Shown here piece after piece: positions 12,676-14,555 of a stretch of DNA of 14,555 bases. The stretch's first letter is position 1; every line of letters begins with the position of its first letter. The stretch comes from Frankiaceae bacterium. GTDB lineage: Bacteria > Actinomycetota > Actinomycetes > Mycobacteriales > SCTD01. The translations under genes and the position numbers were made by a program. The DNA lies in assembly GCA_947479995.1 (NCBI GenBank), contig CANKBT010000037.1, positions 1 to 14,555 on the forward strand, given 5' to 3'. The notes beneath the pieces are model-generated. The model was not told the DNA's origin. It did no database searches and saw nothing but the letters and a program-made list of their open reading frames with translations.

Positions 12676-14426
12676 CCCGCGGCCGGGCGGGCCGCCCGGC
12701 TGAGCTCGAGCACCGCCACCGACTCGCCGTCGAGCTCGACCCGGTCGGCGGCGTAGACGAAGCCGGGCGCGCTCGACAGCAGCACGCCGACCGGCGCCGC
12801 GGGCAGCGGCACGGCCTGGCGCGCGCCGGCGAGGTTGCAGGCCACGGCGACGCCGCCGCGGCGCACGACCAGCCAGCGCGCGTCCTCGTCGTACGTCACG
12901 TGCACGGCGGTGCGGTCGCCGCTGCTGAGGTCGGGCGTGCGGCGGCGCAGGGCGACCAGGTCGCGCGTCCAGGCCACGAGCGCCTGGCCGCGCGGGCTGT
13001 CGCGCTCGGACCAGTCGAGCGTCGACGCCCGGAAGGTCGCCTCGTCCTGCGGGTCGGGCACGTCCTCGGTGTCCCAGCCGTGCCGGCCGAACTCCGCGCG
13101 CCGCCCCTCGCGCACCGCGTCGCCGAGCTCGCCCTCGTGGTCGGAGAAGAACTGCCACGGGGTGCGCGCCCCCCACTCCTCGCCCATGAACAGCATCGGC
13201 GTGAAGGGCGAGGTGAGCACCAGCGCCGCGCCGACCTGCAGCAGCCCGTCGGAGAGCGTCGCGGAGATGCGGTCGCCGACGGCGCGGTTGCCGACCTGGT
13301 CGTGGTCCTGCAGGTAGACCACGAAGCGCGACCCGGGCACCTCCGGCGGCACCGGCCGGCCGTGCGTGCGCCCGCGGAAGCTCGACCAGGTGCCGTCGTG
13401 CACGAACGCGCCCCGCAGCGCCTTGGCCGTGGTGGCCAGCGCGCCGAAGTCGCCGTAGTAGCCCGAGCGCTCGCCGGTGAGCGTGCTGTGCAGCGCGTGG
13501 TGGACGTCGTCGGCCCACTGGCCGTCGAGCCCCAGGCCGCCGGCCTCGCGGGGGGTCACGGTGCGCGGGTCGTTGCGGTCGGACTCGGCGACGAGCCACA
13601 GCGGCTTGCCGAGCTGGGCCCCGAGCGCCTCCACCTCGGTCGACACCTGCTCGAGCAGGTGCACGGCGCGGTCGTCGACGAGCGCGTGCACGGCGTCGAG
13701 GCGCAGCCCGTCGACGTGGTAGTCGCGCAGCCACATCGCGACGTTGTCGAGCACGTAGCGGCGGACCTCGTCGGAGTGCTCCTGGTCGAGGTTGACCGCC
13801 GAGCCCCACGGCGTCGCGTGGGCGTCGGTGAGGTAGGGCCCGAACTCGCCGAGGTAGTTGCCGGCCGGCCCGAGGTGGTTGTAGACGACGTCCATGACGA
13901 CGCCGAGGCCCTTGCCGTGGGCGGCGTCGACGAAGCGCTTGAGGCCCTCGGGGCCGCCGTACGGGTCGTGCACGGCGTACCACGCCACGCCGTCGTAGCC
14001 CCAGCCCCAGCGGCCGGCGAAGGCGTTGCACGGGAGCAGCTCGACGGCGGTCACGCCGACGTCGACGAGGTCGTCGAGCCGCGCGACGGCCGCGTCGAAG
14101 GTGCCCTCGTCGGTGAAGGTGCCGACGTGCAGCTCGTAGAGCACGGCGCCGGCGAGGGGCACCCCGCGCCAGTGCTGGTCGGTCCAGGCGAAGGCGGCGT
14201 GGTCGACGGCGCGCGACGGGCCGTGCACGCCGTGCGGCTGCCACGCCGACCGCGGGTCGGGCCGCGGGTCGCCGCCGTCGAGGACGAACGCGTAGTCCTC
14301 ACCCGGGGCGGCGGCCCGCGGGGCCTGCCACCAGCCGCCGCCGACGTCGCTCATGGCGATCCGCTCGCCGGCCAGGTCGACCTCGACGGTGCCCTTGCCC
14401 GGCGCCCACACGCGCAGCTCGCTCAT
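12672..14426 (-). CDS. treZ: Maltooligosyl trehalose trehalohydrolase
   Basis: The 584-residue GH13 enzyme releases trehalose from maltooligosyl trehalose (EC 3.2.1.141), the second step of the TreY/TreZ route from glycogen or maltodextrin. The N-terminal ~85 residues are a beta-sandwich (ELRVWAPGKGTVEVDL). The barrel follows with LYELHVGTFTDEGTFDAA at 96-113, the TreZ-typical FAGRWGWGYDG at 136-146, DVVYNHLGP at 179-187, nucleophile D244 in DGLRLDA, acid/base E281 in LVAESD, and D376 in YLQDHDQVGN. Length is normal for TreZ. The ATG at 14424-14426 is preferred: AGGGA lies 7 nt upstream, while the GTG at 14432 would be too close to it. treY and treX are not in the window; upstream is a surface-protein gene 29 nt away. 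The stop overlaps the SRPBCC stop by 4 nt. Confidence 0.96.
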   Translation of the reverse strand: MSELRVWAPGKGTVEVDLAGERIAMSDVGGGWWQAPRAAAPGEDYAFVLDGGDPRPDPRSAWQPHGVHGPSRAVDHAAFAWTDQHWRGVPLAGAVLYELHVGTFTDEGTFDAAVARLDDLVDVGVTAVELLPCNAFAGRWGWGYDGVAWYAVHDPYGGPEGLKRFVDAAHGKGLGVVMDVVYNHLGPAGNYLGEFGPYLTDAHATPWGSAVNLDQEHSDEVRRYVLDNVAMWLRDYHVDGLRLDAVHALVDDRAVHLLEQVSTEVEALGAQLGKPLWLVAESDRNDPRTVTPREAGGLGLDGQWADDVHHALHSTLTGERSGYYGDFGALATTAKALRGAFVHDGTWSSFRGRTHGRPVPPEVPGSRFVVYLQDHDQVGNRAVGDRISATLSDGLLQVGAALVLTSPFTPMLFMGEEWGARTPWQFFSDHEGELGDAVREGRRAEFGRHGWDTEDVPDPQDEATFRASTLDWSERDSPRGQALVAWTRDLVALRRRTPDLSSGDRTAVHVTYDEDARWLVVRRGGVAVACNLAGARQAVPLPAAPVGVLLSSAPGFVYAADRVELDGESVAVLELSRAARPAAG

Positions 14427-14455
14427 GGGCACGTCCCTGCCCAGGCGCGCCGGTG

Positions 14456-14555
14456 CTACCCGCGGCGGCGGCGCAGCGCGGCGGCGGCCACGAGCGCGAG
14501 TCCCGCCGCGGCGGTCGCGGCACCGCCGCCGGTGGCGGCGAGGCCGCCGCCGCCC
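14456..14555 (-). CDS. C-terminus of a sortase-anchored surface protein (LAATG signal), cut by window edge
   Basis: The last 32 codons of a minus-strand gene are visible, ending at TAG 14456-14458. Reading toward the stop: a glycine stretch, then LAATGGG, an Ala/Leu/Val hydrophobic helix (AATAAAGLALVAAAAL), and RRRRG. This is the complete tripartite cell-wall sorting signal, with LAxTG as the motif preferred by class E sortases in high-GC Gram-positives. The protein would be exported, cleaved between T and G and linked to peptidoglycan or a pilin. What its main domain does cannot be seen. It lies 29 nt upstream of treZ on the same strand with no terminator between, so the two could share a transcript. 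Confidence 0.75.
   Translation of the reverse strand, partial: GGGGLAATGGGAATAAAGLALVAAAALRRRRG

Noticed and set aside
9205..14244. A 1,679-codon open frame on the minus strand
   Set aside because: It runs antisense or out of frame through the FAD, SDR, SRPBCC and treZ genes and is made of Arg/Ala/Pro/Gly/His-rich low-complexity sequence, as expected from GC-rich wobble bias.
14444..14451. Palindrome GGCGCGCC between the surface-protein gene and treZ
   Set aside because: An 8-bp all-GC palindrome is expected by chance in this base composition and has no adjoining promoter elements.
1..14555. CRISPR arrays, tRNA genes, transposases, integrases or defence genes
   Set aside because: I saw no regularly spaced repeats, no tRNA-like fold and no protein with such motifs in any supported reading frame.

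Overview
The window comes from a very GC-rich genome with strong G/C bias at third codon positions, frequent GTG starts, many 4-nt start/stop overlaps, a Tat-type membrane Moco enzyme, a TreZ trehalose enzyme and a C-terminal sorting signal of the LAxTG type used by class E sortases. Together these point to a Gram-positive actinomycete (Actinomycetota). I cannot name the genus. No tRNA, rRNA, insertion sequence, CRISPR array or phage gene is visible. Gene density is high; the longest gap is about 260 bp.

Left part (1-5390): a DedA-family membrane protein runs off the left edge. Divergent from it is a two-gene plus-strand unit: an extended-SDR nucleotide-sugar epimerase with an inserted CxxH/CxxC knuckle, then a GT2 glycosyltransferase that overlaps it by 8 nt. 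Facing it, and overlapping its 3' end by 31 nt, is a minus-strand four-gene operon joined by three 4-nt overlaps: a DUF2064/CofC-like nucleotidyl- or glycosyl-transferase, a class I SAM methyltransferase, a cytochrome b561-like/Tat/sulfite-oxidase-type molybdoenzyme fusion, and a small four-helix membrane protein. I read these six genes as one functional island that makes or modifies a sugar-containing envelope or cofactor molecule and couples it to a periplasmic redox enzyme. The product is unknown to me, and this is the best candidate here for an undescribed system.

Middle part (5340-11100): a lipoprotein of unknown function with its own terminator; then two convergent integral-membrane glycosyltransferases (GT87-like on plus, GT39/ArnT-like on minus) whose ends overlap by 31 nt; then a UDP-galactopyranose-mutase-like FAD protein ending in a near-perfect 19-bp bidirectional terminator. 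These suggest lipid-linked sugar transfer and surface glycan assembly.

Right part (11100-14555): an extended-SDR epimerase/dehydratase diverges from a small SRPBCC-fold protein. The 100-bp gap between them holds an inverted repeat, a G-quadruplex motif and a 17-codon ORF coupled to the SRPBCC start. The SRPBCC gene converges on treZ (maltooligosyl trehalose trehalohydrolase) with shared CTAG stop codons. At the right edge is the last part of a surface protein with an LAATG sorting signal, a hydrophobic helix and an arginine tail.
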